Assembly: GCA_963556145.1 (NCBI GenBank)
Contig: OY744469.1
Coordinates: forward strand, 62,001 to 126,000
Direction of reading: 5' to 3'
DNA length: 64,000 nt
Source: Hygrocybe punicea
Taxonomy: Eukaryota; Basidiomycota; Agaricomycetes; Agaricales; Hygrophoraceae
Shown here: positions 10,019 to 20,459 of the stretch, piece after piece
Numbering within the stretch: the first letter of the stretch is position 1
Layout: every line of letters starts with the position of its first letter
The notes under the pieces: model-generated
Seen by the model: the letters and a program-made list of their open reading frames with translations, nothing else
Told to the model about the DNA's origin: nothing
The model's database searches: none
Program-made: the position numbers and the translations under genes

Positions 10019-11489
10019 ATGCCCAGACGCAAATCTCTCCTCATCGGCATAAACTATTTCGGCTCCAGCTGCGAGCTCAAAGGATGTATTAACGACGTCA
10101 ACAGCGGTCAGTCCTCATCCCCACACTGCATGCACCTTATCGATTATCATTTGGCAGTTCGTGACTTTCTTATTAGGGATCGAGGATTCCCCTATGATCC
10201 CGCTAGGTATGTCTATAGCTTTTCCGGAAGCTCCATGATTTTCTCATCCGTTGCCCAGCATGGTCGTCCTGACGGATGATCAGCAAGATTGGAACTACAT
10301 ACCAACAGGGCGAAACATGTTAGCTGCCTTCAATTGGCTCATCACCAACAACTACCCCGGCGATTCCCTCTTCTTACACTACAGCGGTCATGGTGTGTGT
10401 TAACCCTCGTGGTAAGCTAAAATGTGCCTTCTGATCGAGGGAAATGTAGGAGGGCAGATCGAGGATCCAGATGGCGATCGTGCAAGTGGATTCGACGATA
10501 CCATCTGTCCCGTCGATTTTGAAACGGGGGGGCAGCTTTCAAGTGATACCCTGCATAGAGTACTCGTCAGCCCGCTTGCGCCAGGTGTTCGGCTCACCAT
10601 CATATTCGATTGCTGCCATTGTCAGTCACTGCACATTCTCCTCTTCATCAGAGTCTCTTACCCTACCTACTCTCAGCTGGGACAGCGGTAGAGCTGCCCT
10701 ATGTCTATAGATCCAACGAACACGGTCATGGTGAGTCATAGCATGATATCTCTATTCGTTTGAAACTGCCGGTTCACTGGAGCGTGCAAAGTCTCGCTGG
10801 TCGACAACGTCAAGCAAGGAATGCAACTTGCCAACGCTGCAGCCTCGCTGTTTCGAGGGGGGTTTTCAATGTCGAAAATCGACGAAGCGAAGCATTTATA
10901 CGCAGGTGCACGTACCTTCATCCACGGGTTGAAACACTCCTCGACTCCTCAGGAGGAAGGACTAGGTCAGGAAAATTTCGTAGAGGGGTGGGAGGAGGGA
11001 AAAGATGTTTGGATGTTCTCTGGTGAGTAGCGACACTCTTTTTCATGTTTCAAAGGGGCGGCGGGGTTGATCATCAATATATAGGTTGCAGGTAAGTTCG
11101 AACGCTCGAACAAGCTCGGGAAAACAATGGCAATGATTGTGGCGCAGGGATGATCAGACGTCTGCGGATACCAATATCGCTGGGCAAGCAACAGGTACCT
11201 TTTTCTACTATTGTCTATTCTTGTGGTTATCACCTGTCATCGTCTATGTTTTCCAGGCGCGATGAGTTGGGCATTCATTCAAACGATGAGAGAGAACCCA
11301 GGACAGTCTTACGTGCAGGTCTTGCAAAGCACACGCCAGCGACTTGTTCAAGGCTACTCTCAAGTCCCACAACTCTCAGTAAGTCTTTTTGTGTTCTGTT
11401 CGTCATTTATTTGAGCTGCAACCCTTCTTTGCTTTCGCATCCTCCAGGTTGGAGACAAGGTCGATATCAACCAGCCAGTGGCCTTTTGA
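10019..11489 (+). CDS. Metacaspase (caspase family C14), type I-like
   Basis: Ten exons join in frame to 317 aa: 10019-10106, 10158-10206, 10259-10392, 10450-10620, 10677-10730, 10783-11022, 11085-11091, 11148-11194, 11257-11378 and 11448-11489. The family start RKSLLIGINY is near the N-terminus. The catalytic His lies in LFLHYSGHGGQ, split by an intron, and the catalytic Cys in IIFDCCHSGTAVELPYVYR. The product ends as the family does (LSVGDKVDINQPVAF). Metacaspases are Ca2+-dependent, Arg/Lys-specific cysteine proteases linked to stress, proteostasis and fungal cell death. There is almost no prodomain before the p20-like part; the usual Q/N-rich N-terminus is absent, and no exon upstream could be joined. 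A 7-nt exon (GTTGCAG) is needed to keep SGCRDDQTSAD in frame. No stops or frameshifts were found, so the gene is probably functional. Confidence 0.93.
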
Positions 11490-11777
11490 TGGATTCCAAT
11501 TGGTAGTTTATGTCATGTAGTACAGGATGTAAAGGTATTTGGGTGACATTTTGTAACAGGGCCCGGCGTACGCCGCTAAATGGTGGGAAGCACTGGTCTA
11601 TCCTGAGGAGGCGCAAGCTCTTACAGCTATTTTAGTACAGTCTTCAACGGGTCCATCAGGAAAAGGCCTGGTCACTTAGTCACAAATGCTAAGGCAGATA
11701 AGGACTATAAGCTAGGTTAAGAACACTAAGAACAAAATAAGAACATGTATAAATTTTGTATATCACTAAGTGTATTA
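11490..11777. other. 3' flank of metacaspase and decayed repeat end
   Basis: No gene seen. CATCAGGAAAA near 11652, followed by CTGGTCACTTAGTC, resembles in inverted orientation the end of the short repeat at 16563-16719. This may be a decayed MITE into which the Tc1/mariner element inserted. Confidence 0.35.
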
Positions 11778-11876
11778 CAGCTGTTTGCATAAACATGCGG
11801 AACTGAGAAAAAAGTCAAATGTTGGCGCAGCGACTGCTGAGTCACGGCTCCCTGTCTGAGCTTGAACTTGGCTTCA
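11778..11876 (+). repeat. Left terminal inverted repeat of the 2.96-kb Tc1/mariner element
   Basis: It matches the complement of about 14636-14733 with one indel (ATGTTGGCG against ATGTGGCG) and a few substitutions, up to CTTGAACTTGGCTTCA. It is preceded by TA. Confidence 0.85.
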
Positions 11877-12050
11877 CTCCGAAGTGTAGTGAACTTCTTG
11901 TACACGTCCACTATGGTAGACTCTGATGCTGTTTCGGAAGATGACTCGGAGGAGCTCTGCACCAACTTCTCGATCCAGCTCATTTGACATACTCTGGCTA
12001 TCCCTAAGACTGGCAAACAACCAGCAGTCAAATCAAAACGTGAAGTCCAT

Positions 12051-13456
12051 ATGAAGGAACTTGCCTTTACTTGTCTATCTGAAAACTACGTCCCTTTCAT
12101 GCGAGCACTTCTAAAACGTGTTGGTGAAACGAAATGGAAGGTTTCAGACCAGCAACGGTTCAAATTCAAGTATCATCACCCTGGTCGTTCGTACATATTT
12201 GTCTATACCCACATCTGCTCTCAATCTAATTATGCCTTTAGCAAAACAGACGCGTTGGATGTGGAAAGGGAGTCTGAGTACAAGGAGCTCGTGTCCAAGA
12301 TCAATGAGAATCAGTATCGGAAGGTCAACATCATCGTAGACATTGATGATGTAAAAAAGAGGTGCCCGATTGACGTCTGTACAGAACTCTATAATTCTCT
12401 CAATCATGCTAATGCCCAAGTCACACAGCCCGATGTTGTTGTTGAAAACGACAGTATTGAAATCCAGGACCCTGCTACTATACCAGATGGGGCAACATCT
12501 CTCGAGATTGCACTAGTGCGATTCCGCAGCATGCTCGAAAAGAAGTACGGCAGTGACAACAACCCGGGACAATACATCTACATTTGCGAGGACAACTCGG
12601 AGCTCGCACTAACACCTTTCCAGATGCACCAATGGGCTATCGCTCTGGTACGTTCTTTGTTTGTATTGCTTATAGCAGAACAAGGCTAATCTCCATGAAG
12701 CATGAGGGTCAAGCTACAATCAATGCCCCACCCCATACCGCAGCATTTGATCCAGCGAATCGCCAAAAATCTTTGTTACCTTCCCGACAAACCAACGGAG
12801 ACACAGCCTCGAATCAAGCTGCTAGTGAAGGCAATCAAATGGCCTTATTCACACAGATGATGACCACTGTTGTGGGCGCGCTGGCGCCTAAAACCGATGT
12901 ACTCTCCACTCCCAAACGCAAATGCACATTCAGTTCATCTCCCATCTCCTCGCCAATCATGCCGGCATCCACCGATCTCCACAACTATTTAGTTTATGCA
13001 CGGGATAGCCTTGGAGTGCGAACGGCATGCGACTATGAAGCAAACCTTCGTGATGACGATTATGGCCCTGATATCATCGGGGCACTCACTGTTGCGGATC
13101 TTACAGCATATGGCATGTCAAAAGGGGAGGCGATGCGCTTGATTGCCAGCTGCTCACGCTGGAAACAGGAACGGAAGCGCAGGAAAACTAACACCCAGTC
13201 TGCTGGCAGCCGTCGTCATTCACCTGGCCATCGTCCTTCCCAATCCCCCACCTCTAACAAGGACATCCGATATGAGATTGCTTGGGATGATGGTGGGCTT
13301 GCTTCGTGGTTTGGACCCACAATGACCAAGGGGGAGCATACGGCAGACGACCGCCGAACATCATACTACAGCAATGAGCTCAAGAGTTTAGTCCCTGTCC
13401 CACCAGGATTCCATGCGCCACCGAGGCTTGGTGAAGAAGATCCCACTTGGTCATAA
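12051..13456 (+). CDS. Tc1/mariner accessory protein (PB1/ubiquitin-like fold plus C-terminal SAM-like domain)
   Basis: Two exons, 12051-12647 and 12701-13456, join in frame (450 aa) across a 53-nt intron with a GGCTAAT branch site. The first part (WKVSDQQRFKFKYHHPG...DALDVERESEYKELV...YRKVNIIVDIDDV) resembles a ubiquitin/PB1-type fold. The join is at WAIAL|HEGQ; the 48.97-kb element has the parallel WAAL|HVKD. The C-terminus has a SAM-like pattern (DLHNYLVYARDSLGV...ALTVADLTAYGMSKGEAMRL) after a basic, Ser/Pro-rich linker. It lies inside the element's inverted repeats, so it moves with it. I do not know its function; DNA or protein bridging for transposition is a guess. The true 5' end may lie upstream: an acidic mini-frame from ATG 11923 has no clear splice to it. 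Confidence 0.7.
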
Positions 13457-13567
13457 TTACTTTACGTAGCACAGCACTCATTGTTCAATGTCCAATAAAA
13501 CTTTTGGCCCCCTGGGCACCAGTCTGATTGCATTGCCAATACATAATAAGACTAAAAAAACACTTCG

Positions 13568-14622
13568 TCACATGTAACCCGATGAACGAAACCACCCCGC
13601 TGCCTTCTCCGGTGTTATAGTCTCCATTGCACGAACAATGGTGAATAAGCCCCGGTCGTGGGTATGACGGCGCAAGTATGCTTTGATGGAAGAGAAGGCG
13701 AGTTCGATAGGATTGTAGTCGGGGGAGTATGGGGGTAGATAGACGATCCGGCAATCTAAATTGTAGGTCAATATAATGTTGTATGGAGTGCACAGGATAT
13801 GACTTATGTGCTTGAGTCTCCACGAGTTCCCTGACATCTTCCGCATGATGGATATTACAGTTGTCGAGAACGAGGACGCTCCGTGGTCCTGGATATGGAT
13901 TGGTGAGAGGTATCTGGTGAAAAGGTCAAAACACAACTGATTCACTGATGAGAAACACTTACAATCATCTCCCGAAGGAATTTGACAAACTGCTCACCGG
14001 TGACGGAGCCTTCGATAACATCATAGGCAATGATGCCATCAAGGGTGAGTACAGGTAGGATAGAATATTGTTTTCTGCGCACAAACGCCTGCCACTGCAC
14101 ACACCGAGCTCCAACAATCGACCAGCCATATCGCCTGTGATGCGTGCGATCGTTCATCGCACTCTCGTCCGTAAACATCAACATCGATGGGTCAGGGACG
14201 GCTTCCCCAATGCGATTCATGAAGATTGCGCGCTGGATATCATTTCTTTCAAGTGCTTGGACTGATACACGTTTGTTCGAGAAGTGGAGTCGGCGGAGAG
14301 TTCGCATGAGAGTTGAAAGTGATACATGTATGTTACGCTCGGCCAGAAGTTCTTGTTGGAGCTCGTCGAGGTATAGGGTGTGGTGATGGGCAAGGAGTAA
14401 ACGAATGAAGGTGATATCAAGGGGCGTAAGAAGGCGGCGACGTGCTGTTGGTTGGGCAGAGGGATTGTAGGTGAGGCCATATTCTCGTTGATACTGCAAA
14501 GTCTGGTAGATGAGTGACTTGCGAATGCCAAGAAGATCACATATTTCTGGAACTCGGTAGCCGCATTGGTAGAGGACAGGAATACGAGCCTTGATGCCTT
14601 TGGAGACGGTGTGGGGGGGCAT
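13568..14622 (-). CDS. Tc1/mariner-type DDE transposase
   Basis: Starting at ATG 14622, the N-terminus has helix-turn-helix features (YRVPEICDLLGIRKSLIYQ, then a second half with LYLDELQQELL). The catalytic residues appear as Asp in MFTDESAM, Asp in VLVLDNCNIHH and Glu in PPYSPDYNPIELAF, the Tc1/mariner DD-E triad. Exon 1 runs 14622-13963, then a 49-nt GT-AG intron, then a second exon from 13913. A further intron before the PPYSPDYN exon is needed by comparison with the homologue at 53912-55114, but its donor is not a clean GT (near CAAGCACATAAGTC). This copy may therefore be slightly damaged. The last residues are GWFRSSGYM; the homologue ends GWFRHCGYV. The transposase cuts and pastes the 11778-14733 element at TA sites. 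Confidence 0.85.
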
Positions 14623-14635
14623 GTAGTTGTAATGT

Positions 14636-14733
14636 TGAAGCCAAGTTCAAGCTCAGACAGGGAGCTGTGACTTGGCAGTCGCTGCGCCACATTTGACTTT
14701 TTTCTCAGTTCCGCATGTTTATGCAAACAGCTG
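14636..14733 (-). repeat. Right terminal inverted repeat of the 2.96-kb Tc1/mariner element
   Basis: Complement of 11778-11876 with few differences. It is followed by TA at 14734-14735. The transposase ATG lies only about 15 bp inside it, so the repeat probably also serves as the promoter. Confidence 0.85.
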
Positions 14734-14899
14734 TAAGGTAGATAGTACCTGGCCCATCAGGAAAACAGGGCTGCGAAACGCGTCGAAAATGCAAAATCCA
14801 CACTTTGGCTTTATTTGTTCGCAGTTCGTTTTAAACCACAAAGGTGAGCACTTACTGGCTCTCTAGATCTTAAACAACCCCCGACCTCCTTCTCCACCA

Positions 14900-15625
14900 G
14901 TGACCGTGGTGAGGACCCAACGGTGGCACCACCACCACCACCATGACGCAATGGTTGCAACACCAGTGGCGGCAGCGATGCAACCGCAGCAACGCAACAA
15001 CGGCAATACCCACCACCACCACTGACGGCGGCAATGCAATGGCAGCAACACCACCACTGGTGGCAACAATGGTGGCAACACCACCACCACCACTGGCAGC
15101 AACAACAGCGGCAACACCACCACCACCCCCTCCAACACCACCAGTGACGGCGGCGGCACAACGGCGGCAACACCACCACCCCCTCCAACACCACTAGTGA
15201 TGGCGGTGATGCAACGGCGGCAACACCACCACCACCACCTCCAACACCACCAGCAGCGATGGCGGCAGCACAACGGCAGCAACACCATCACAACCCCCCC
15301 AACACCAGCAGCGATGGCGGTGGCACAACGGCGGCAACACCACCTCCTCCAACACCACCAGTGATGGCAGCAACACCACTAGTGACGGCAGTGATGCAAC
15401 GGCGGCAACACCACCAGCAGCGACGGCGGCGGCACAATGGCAGCAACACCACCAGTGATGGCAGCAACACCACCACCAGCGACTGCGGTGGCACTATGGC
15501 AACACCACCACCACTGCGGCGGCCGCAATGCAATGGCTGCAGCACCTCCAGCAACGCCGGCGATGCAACAGCAGCATCACCACCACCAGAGATGGCAGCG
15601 GCACAATGGTGGCAATACCAGAGCA
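14900..15625. repeat. GC-rich CAACACCACCA-type minisatellite
   Basis: About 0.7 kb of imperfect tandem units built from GGCGGCAACACCACCACCACC-like words with GGTGATGGCGG and GACGGCGG variants. All three frames stay open on both strands for long stretches and would give Gly/Val/Pro- or Asn/Thr/Pro-rich chains. This is a property of the repeat, not evidence for a gene. Confidence 0.85.
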
Positions 15626-15717
15626 GTAGAAATCATTACAAATGTATTAATTAGCTATAAAATATAATGCACTTTTTTATAATTCAACTGGAAAATAAGA
15701 TAAGATTTAAGCTATTA

Positions 15718-16551
15718 CAGGGTGCACAGTAGCATATCATGTCACACAGTATCTTGAAAGTACTTGACAAGTATACTAAATATCATTACCATAACATTCA
15801 ACATGGTATTGTAACAGTATTCAGACATAAACTACAATACTTGTGCTCAAATTCATCTGAAGGTATGAAGGCAAATGAGACTTATACCTTTTCAATAACA
15901 TCAAGCCTTTTGTTTCACTACTTTCACTTTATTTACAGCAAAGTACTGTATAGTTTGGATAGAATACTTGCAGCCTAAGATGAATCAAAGTATTAAACCA
16001 GTAAGGAAGTTGGGCCACTTTTACTATTAGGATACCTTTTGAATCCTATCAAGATACAGTGTGAAATAGTATAGTACTGTTGTCATATTGTGGATTTAAT
16101 ATACTGTGTCAATACTTTTAAGATACTTTTATTATAATAAAAGTATCTTAAAAGTATTGACACAGTATATTAAATCCACAATATGACAACAGTACTATAC
16201 TATTTCACACTGTATCTTGATAGGATTCAAAAGGTATCCTAATAGTAAAAGTGGCCCAACTTCCTTACTGGTTTAATACTTTGATTCATCTTAGGCTGCA
16301 AGTATTCTATCCAAACTATACAGTACTTTGCTGTAAATAAAGTGAAAGTAGTGAAACAAAAGGCTTGATGTTATTGAAAAGGTATAAGTCTCATTTGCCT
16401 TCATACCTTCAGATGAATTTGAGCACAAGTATTGTAGTTTATGTCTGAATACTGTTACAATACCATGTTGAATGTTATGGTAATGATATTTAGTATACTT
16501 GTCAAGTACTTTCAAGATACTGTGTGATATGGTATGCTACTGTGCACCCTG
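15718..16551. repeat. Giant near-perfect palindrome (foldback/MITE-like element)
   Basis: The two arms, 15718-16134 and 16135-16551 (417 bp each), are reverse complements with no spacer; the centre is AAAAGTATCTT-type sequence around 16134/16135. I saw only a few mismatches, near the outer ends (ATCATGTC against ACCATATC). Both tips read CAGGGTGCACAG inward. No clear target duplication was found (left flank GCTATTA, right flank TGTATGC). The same 74-75 residue open frame appears on both arms only because of the symmetry. Confidence 0.95.
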
Positions 16552-16562
16552 TGTATGCTAAT

Positions 16563-16719
16563 TCTACAGTAAGAACGACTAAGTTGAAGTTAAGCAGAGG
16601 GATTAGCTTTTTTTCCACTTAGTCACCTTAGTTGTTTTAAGCCGGTCAAGAAATGCAAAGCTCGCTTAAAGGTTGACTAAGTTTATGTAAGTGATGACTA
16701 AGACAACCACTGTTTTCCT
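16563..16719. repeat. Short MITE-like repeat related to 55799-55955
   Basis: Runs from CAGTAAGAACGACTAAG to a tail ending GACAACCACTGTTTTCCTG. It is rich in TTAAG/CTTAG and GACTAAG words. The copy at 55799-55955 has the same length, the same CTTAA-rich make-up and a matching tail (ACCACGTGCGTTTTACTG), and both are followed by ATGACT. Terminal inverted similarity is weak (CAGTAAGAAC against CAGGAAAAC). Non-coding. Confidence 0.45.
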
Positions 16720-17415
16720 GATGACTCAATGAGACACCCAAAAACATTTAAGTCTCGGAATTGAACACTATTAGATTTTGAGAAAATCTGAGTAGGTACA
16801 AAGTTGTATTTACTGTTTGAGGAGCCATAAACAAAACATCTCAGGAAGCTCCTGCCAAGTGAGTGGACTGCAGCTTGATGTTTGCAAAATGGCATTTCCG
16901 GGTCAATGAGACAGTCACACTAGTGTTGCCGCGGCTATGGCTAATAGCCGGCTTCTACCTGTAGCCGAGCCGCCACATTGGCTCGGCTTGTGAGTGGCTT
17001 GGCTCAGCTAGAAACCAGCTACAGCTGCAGCTATTGCATTTCCTGTAGCCGTTAGCTGTGGCTATTGAGCTGACTAGCCGGTACCATCCTCGTCATATTC
17101 TTTGTACCCACTCAATTTAAATGATATATATCTACATAGGATCTACGTAGGAATGCGATTTTGTGCTAGGTAATTTTGGAACTGAGTTTAAATCCTATGC
17201 CGGCTGGGATTGATTGCCTTTGAATTGATTGCCTTTGACTGCCTTTGAATTGACTTTGAACTGACTACCAGTAGATGGAATTTCAGGTAATCCTTTCTTG
17301 CATTAAGTCCCCTCTTTCTCCGCACACTGCTTGCCACTAATTGTAAGTACTTACTTCCAACTCCATCATCGTCACCATCCACTGGCCCTGCTCATCACAT
17401 ACACCGTGTGCATGT
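16720..17415. other. Non-coding stretch with an AGCC/GGCT-rich block
   Basis: At about 16920-17085, words such as GGCTAATAGCC, GTAGCCGAGCCG, GGCTCGGCT and AGCTGCAGCTA recur in both orientations. The block begins at TAGTGTTGCCGCGGCTATGG, which resembles a hAT-type end with subterminal transposase-binding words. No partner end was found. Tandem TTGAATTGACTTTGAA-like words lie near 17215-17265. No gene seen. Confidence 0.35.
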
Positions 17416-18125
17416 TTGTGCATGAGCAGCACGACGGCAGTCCCAACTACCACTGGCAGGAGAAGAGTCTCTCAGTGTCCTCATCAATCGAGATCATCCT
17501 CTCACCCAGCGTTCAGACAACCAGGAATGACACAGACACAAGTGCTGCCTCCCAAGCAATCTGCAGGCCCACGAGGGAAGCAACATGTCCCAAACCTCTG
17601 GTAAGTCACCAGAAGCTCACACCAATTCAATAAAAAGTGCATTTACCTGCCCCTTTCCACATTTATTCATAGTCGCAGATATATGGCCAGCCACTTGGCC
17701 TGGACTCACCGAGAATGAAAATGGAGGTAAAACGCTGCATTTCGCAACCAGAAAACTTGTCTTGTACGATTTCCGAAACCCACCTTTCCTCATCTATTGC
17801 AAAATTCACCAAGTCTGGCCTTGGCCATCTTCTTGCAGATCCTCAAATACTCGAGGATGGGACTATCTGCAATATTTTCGAAGGTGGACACGTCCATTTG
17901 GTCGGAACGAGGGATGCTGAAATGTACGTTGCAGCACCTAATGTCCTACATAAATTTCATGGCTCTATCGTTACAGTTTCCCTGCGAATCAGTGCACAGC
18001 CCAGCACCAACCAATGGCGCCTCTGGCTGTATCTAATGCTTCGCCATATTGGGTGCGTACCATACTGTTATTGTCTACCTGTCACTCAGATATATTGTAC
18101 AACAGTCGCAACATTTCTGCCATAA
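17416..18125 (+). CDS. Hypothetical split gene, function unknown
   Basis: A frame from ATG 17425 gives a polar Ser/Thr/Arg-rich start (TGRRRVSQCPHQSRSSSH). It ends at a GTAAGT donor near 17603, and a CATAG acceptor lies near 17671. A later frame continues with SQIYGQPLGLDSPR...SGLGHLLADPQILEDGTICN and IFEGGHVHLVGTRDAEM. The middle piece recurs downstream (about 18190-18285) as LANPQILEDGSVCSIFAGGHIHK, a diverged tandem duplication of about 370 bp. I recognise no family. Phase across the intron is not certain, so this may be a pseudogene. Confidence 0.3.
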
Positions 18126-19030
18126 ATGGACATTACTTTCTGCGGACCAGTCCGTTTTCTGTGAGAGCTTCGGGGGTCTAAAATCTAATTTTGGGTACCC
18201 CCCTTGCCAACCCTCAAATATTGGAGGATGGGTCGGTTTGTAGCATCTTCGCAGGTGGGCACATCCATAAATTTGCATTGTCGAATTATGACCCAAACCA
18301 TCCTTTAGCAATATGAGAACAGCTCACTCTACAATGACAGATGTACACTCTCCGTGCCACAATGACAGATTCTACGCTATCAGGATCAAGGGAATGGGGA
18401 GTGGGGGAGTGGGAGGGGAACAGCGAAGAGGGGAGGAACAGCGAAGGGGGGGGGGGGATAGGGAACTGTACAGCAATACATAGAACGATCACAAACGATG
18501 TCAATCGATAGGATTGAAAATGTAATTATAACTAGAAATATATGAAAGCAAAACCTTAGTGCCCTTGGTCAATTCTTGTTTGGGATGTAATTCGCACTAA
18601 TTATTATATTTCACCATGAAAATGTCCGATTTTCACTGGGTTCATTGTTCGAAATGGTGCAAAGAATGGGTGCGGGACTCTGGACGTTCCTGCAACATGA
18701 AGACCGACATCAATTCTCGGAAGCGGAGGTGGGATTTCAGTAGGGGCCATAGCTATTAGATAACGATCAGATTATACAACTCAAAGCGCTTGAGGTTCAA
18801 GCATGTTCTAAGTGAGCATATGTCCGAATTTGGACATAAGCCCCCTACAGGCAGGCCAGACATACGACATGGGCCAACCAGGCTGGATACAGCCTGTCAG
18901 ACTGGTAAGGCCTGGATGATGGGTTCATATCCATTGACAGAACGTTAACCCACGACCTCAGGTGTGTGAACATGCCGGCTATTATATTGTGCAAGGTGAG
19001 AATACTGTCTTCCAAGTTCCAACTGCCACA
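18126..19030. other. Second copy of a local duplication, then non-coding with a purine tract
   Basis: 18190-18285 repeats 17822-17912 in diverged form. A strong purine tract (GGGAGTGGGGGAGTGGGAGG, followed by GAGGGGAGGAAC and a G-run) covers about 18390-18465. No gene was recognised. Confidence 0.4.
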
Positions 19031-19478
19031 ATGGGCCGTCGAAATACTCGCCCACAACGGTCATCTCCACCTCCAACCTCTCCAGAGGAGTCTTCTGAGG
19101 GCTCACAGGTTGGCCATCGTGCAGCTTGCCAACCAAGGGATCGCCAGCCAAACTCTCAGACAGCTCCTGCTATACGCCCTCAGACCAGCAGCAACTCTCA
19201 GCCTGTTCGAACTCCTGCATCATCTCGGGGTGGCTCACGTCCACAAACTTCTCACGATATCAATCATTTTTTTTGGAAGACAAAGGGCGCACCAACTATC
19301 TGCACATTTTGCGAGTAAGTTGATGTTCTGTCTTCCAGTCCTCCCACTTATTGCTTTCAGGCGTAAACAAACAGTTGACCCTAACTCCATGACATGCAAC
19401 TGGTCTTTTTCAGCAAACACAGGCAACACCAGTCTCCGAGTCCATCTGGAAAGCGTCCACAAGATTGAATACCTCCAA
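19031..19478 (+). pseudogene. N-terminal BED-type zinc-finger fragment (hAT-like)
   Basis: From ATG 19031 a disordered Ser/Pro/Arg-rich start leads to DINHFFWKTKGAPTICTFCE. A GTAAGT...TTTCAG intron (19316 to about 19361) follows, then a TGNTSLRVHLESVHKIEYLQ block. The C-x2-C and H-x4-H with a T-LR-HL core match BED fingers of basidiomycete hAT transposases, which bind DNA. Reading stops being family-like at about 19479, exactly where a sequence shared with 59019-59140 begins. The catalytic part is missing, so this is a broken copy. Confidence 0.6.
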
Positions 19479-19605
19479 TTGTGTTACATTTTTCAACTCT
19501 GCAACTCCGATTCCGACTCCACTACCCACGATGACGATTCCACTTTACCATACCTTCCTTTTTCGTTCCCCTTTACCTTTTGTCTTCTTTTGGACATTGT
19601 TGTTT
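19479..19605 (+). repeat. Dispersed repeat shared with 59019-59140
   Basis: TGTTACATTTTTCAACTC, GCAACTCCGATTC, GACTCCA, CCTTCCTTTTTC, CCTTTTGTC and GGACAT occur in the same order at 59019-59140, roughly 85-90% alike by eye. Both copies start sharply at TGTTACATTTT, which suggests a common element end or breakpoint. In the second locus the block forms the truncated 3' end of an accessory-gene relic (minus strand). Confidence 0.7.
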
Positions 19606-19797
19606 ATTCTTGTCCTTGTTCTCTTTTCTTCCTTTCTTCTTCTAGAACAATCCAGACCGACCATGGACACATCCCCACGTTACCTTGCTGTACCCGAATA
19701 GTCTCCTTGCCGACGGACATCATTGCTATTGTCTTTTCCCTTGCCCTGACATATTGTTGACTTCATCCCACGACAAACCGATTTACAATGGCTGTAC

Positions 19798-20409
19798 TCC
19801 CAACACAGCTAATTACCGTAATCATCATTGGCAGCATCGCCATCACCTTCCTGATCGGTTTTTACGCATCCGCGAGAAGGACCGCCTTCGCGCTGCTAAG
19901 TAACTTGCTATTTTCTTTATCCGCTTACTAGTTTTACCTGTTGTATTTTCAGACGGCGGCAAGGCTTGGTGGCGTCTCGGTGTCAAGGCAGCAAGACTGC
20001 ATCGAACTCGTGCACCAATGTCCCCTCGAAACTCCCCAATCTTGAGAAGCCGTCTCCGCCCAGCGAGATCTCTGCGGCGGAAATCGTAGCGGATACCCGC
20101 GCCATGGTCTGGGAATGGACCAGGGACAGGGGGCCCATTTCTGGTTGGTTCGAGGCCTTGGCCGCCGAATTTCAGGATGCCGAGCGGAGCGGAACGCTTG
20201 CTGATATGACACAGGACTGGCGATCTCATCTCAATGTAGGAAAGGCGCTCTTGCGCGATTTGGAGGGAGTTATTCGCAGCCGGCTGCCGAGCAACAAGAA
20301 CGCGTTGCGAGATCTTCTGAGACAGGTGTTTGACCTTACATCCACACTCCAGGTTGGGATAGCCATGATGGAAGCCTACTTGGCTGTACTGTCTCATTAT
20401 CGCGGTTAA
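19798..20409 (+). CDS. Hypothetical protein, possibly membrane-anchored
   Basis: ATG 19798 opens a frame with one strong hydrophobic segment (LITVIIIGSIAITFLIGFY) followed by ASARRTAF. A GTAACT donor near 19903 and a TTTTCAG acceptor near 19953 border an intron. The second exon encodes a mostly helical chain (AEIVADTRAMVWEWTRDRG...LNVGKALLRDLEGVI...LRDLLRQVFDLTSTLQVGIA) up to the TAA at 20407-20409. Joining the two in phase needs either a different acceptor (after GGCAAG) or a start in another frame, where exon 1 would read IREKDRLRAAK. I do not recognise the family. The LTR retrotransposon begins about 50 bp after the stop. Confidence 0.4.
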
Positions 20410-20459
20410 CAAATTGGAGTACATCAGATCTTAATATTCATGATAGGGGTGAACTCCGT

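Larger units (their letters stand above)
11778..14733. mobile_element. Two-gene Tc1/mariner-type element, 2956 bp
   Basis: Imperfect terminal inverted repeats of about 98 bp start CAGCTGTTTGCATAAACATG at the left end; the right end is the complement. Each end is bordered by TA (11776-11777 and 14734-14735), the Tc1/mariner target duplication. Inside are an accessory gene on the plus strand and a DDE transposase on the minus strand, convergent. The usual Tc1/mariner element has a single gene in 1.3-2 kb. The repeats differ from each other at a handful of positions and by one indel, so the copy is not brand new, but both genes look open. Confidence 0.88.

Noticed and set aside
14811..15667. Open frames on both strands encoding Gly/Val- or Asn/Thr/Pro-rich chains
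   Set aside because: All frames stay open because of the triplet-like minisatellite; no gene signals.
15739..16515. Two identical 74-79 residue ORFs in opposite directions
   Set aside because: A direct result of the palindrome's symmetry; no family match.
11648..16730. A single large element bounded by inverted CATCAGGAAAA ends, with the Tc1/mariner and palindrome nested inside
   Set aside because: The inverted similarity is only about 25 bp and imperfect, and no target duplication is visible; separate decayed MITE ends explain it as well.
18075..18311. Minus-strand frame with Pro/Gly-rich sequence
   Set aside because: Antisense of the local duplication; no start or splice support.
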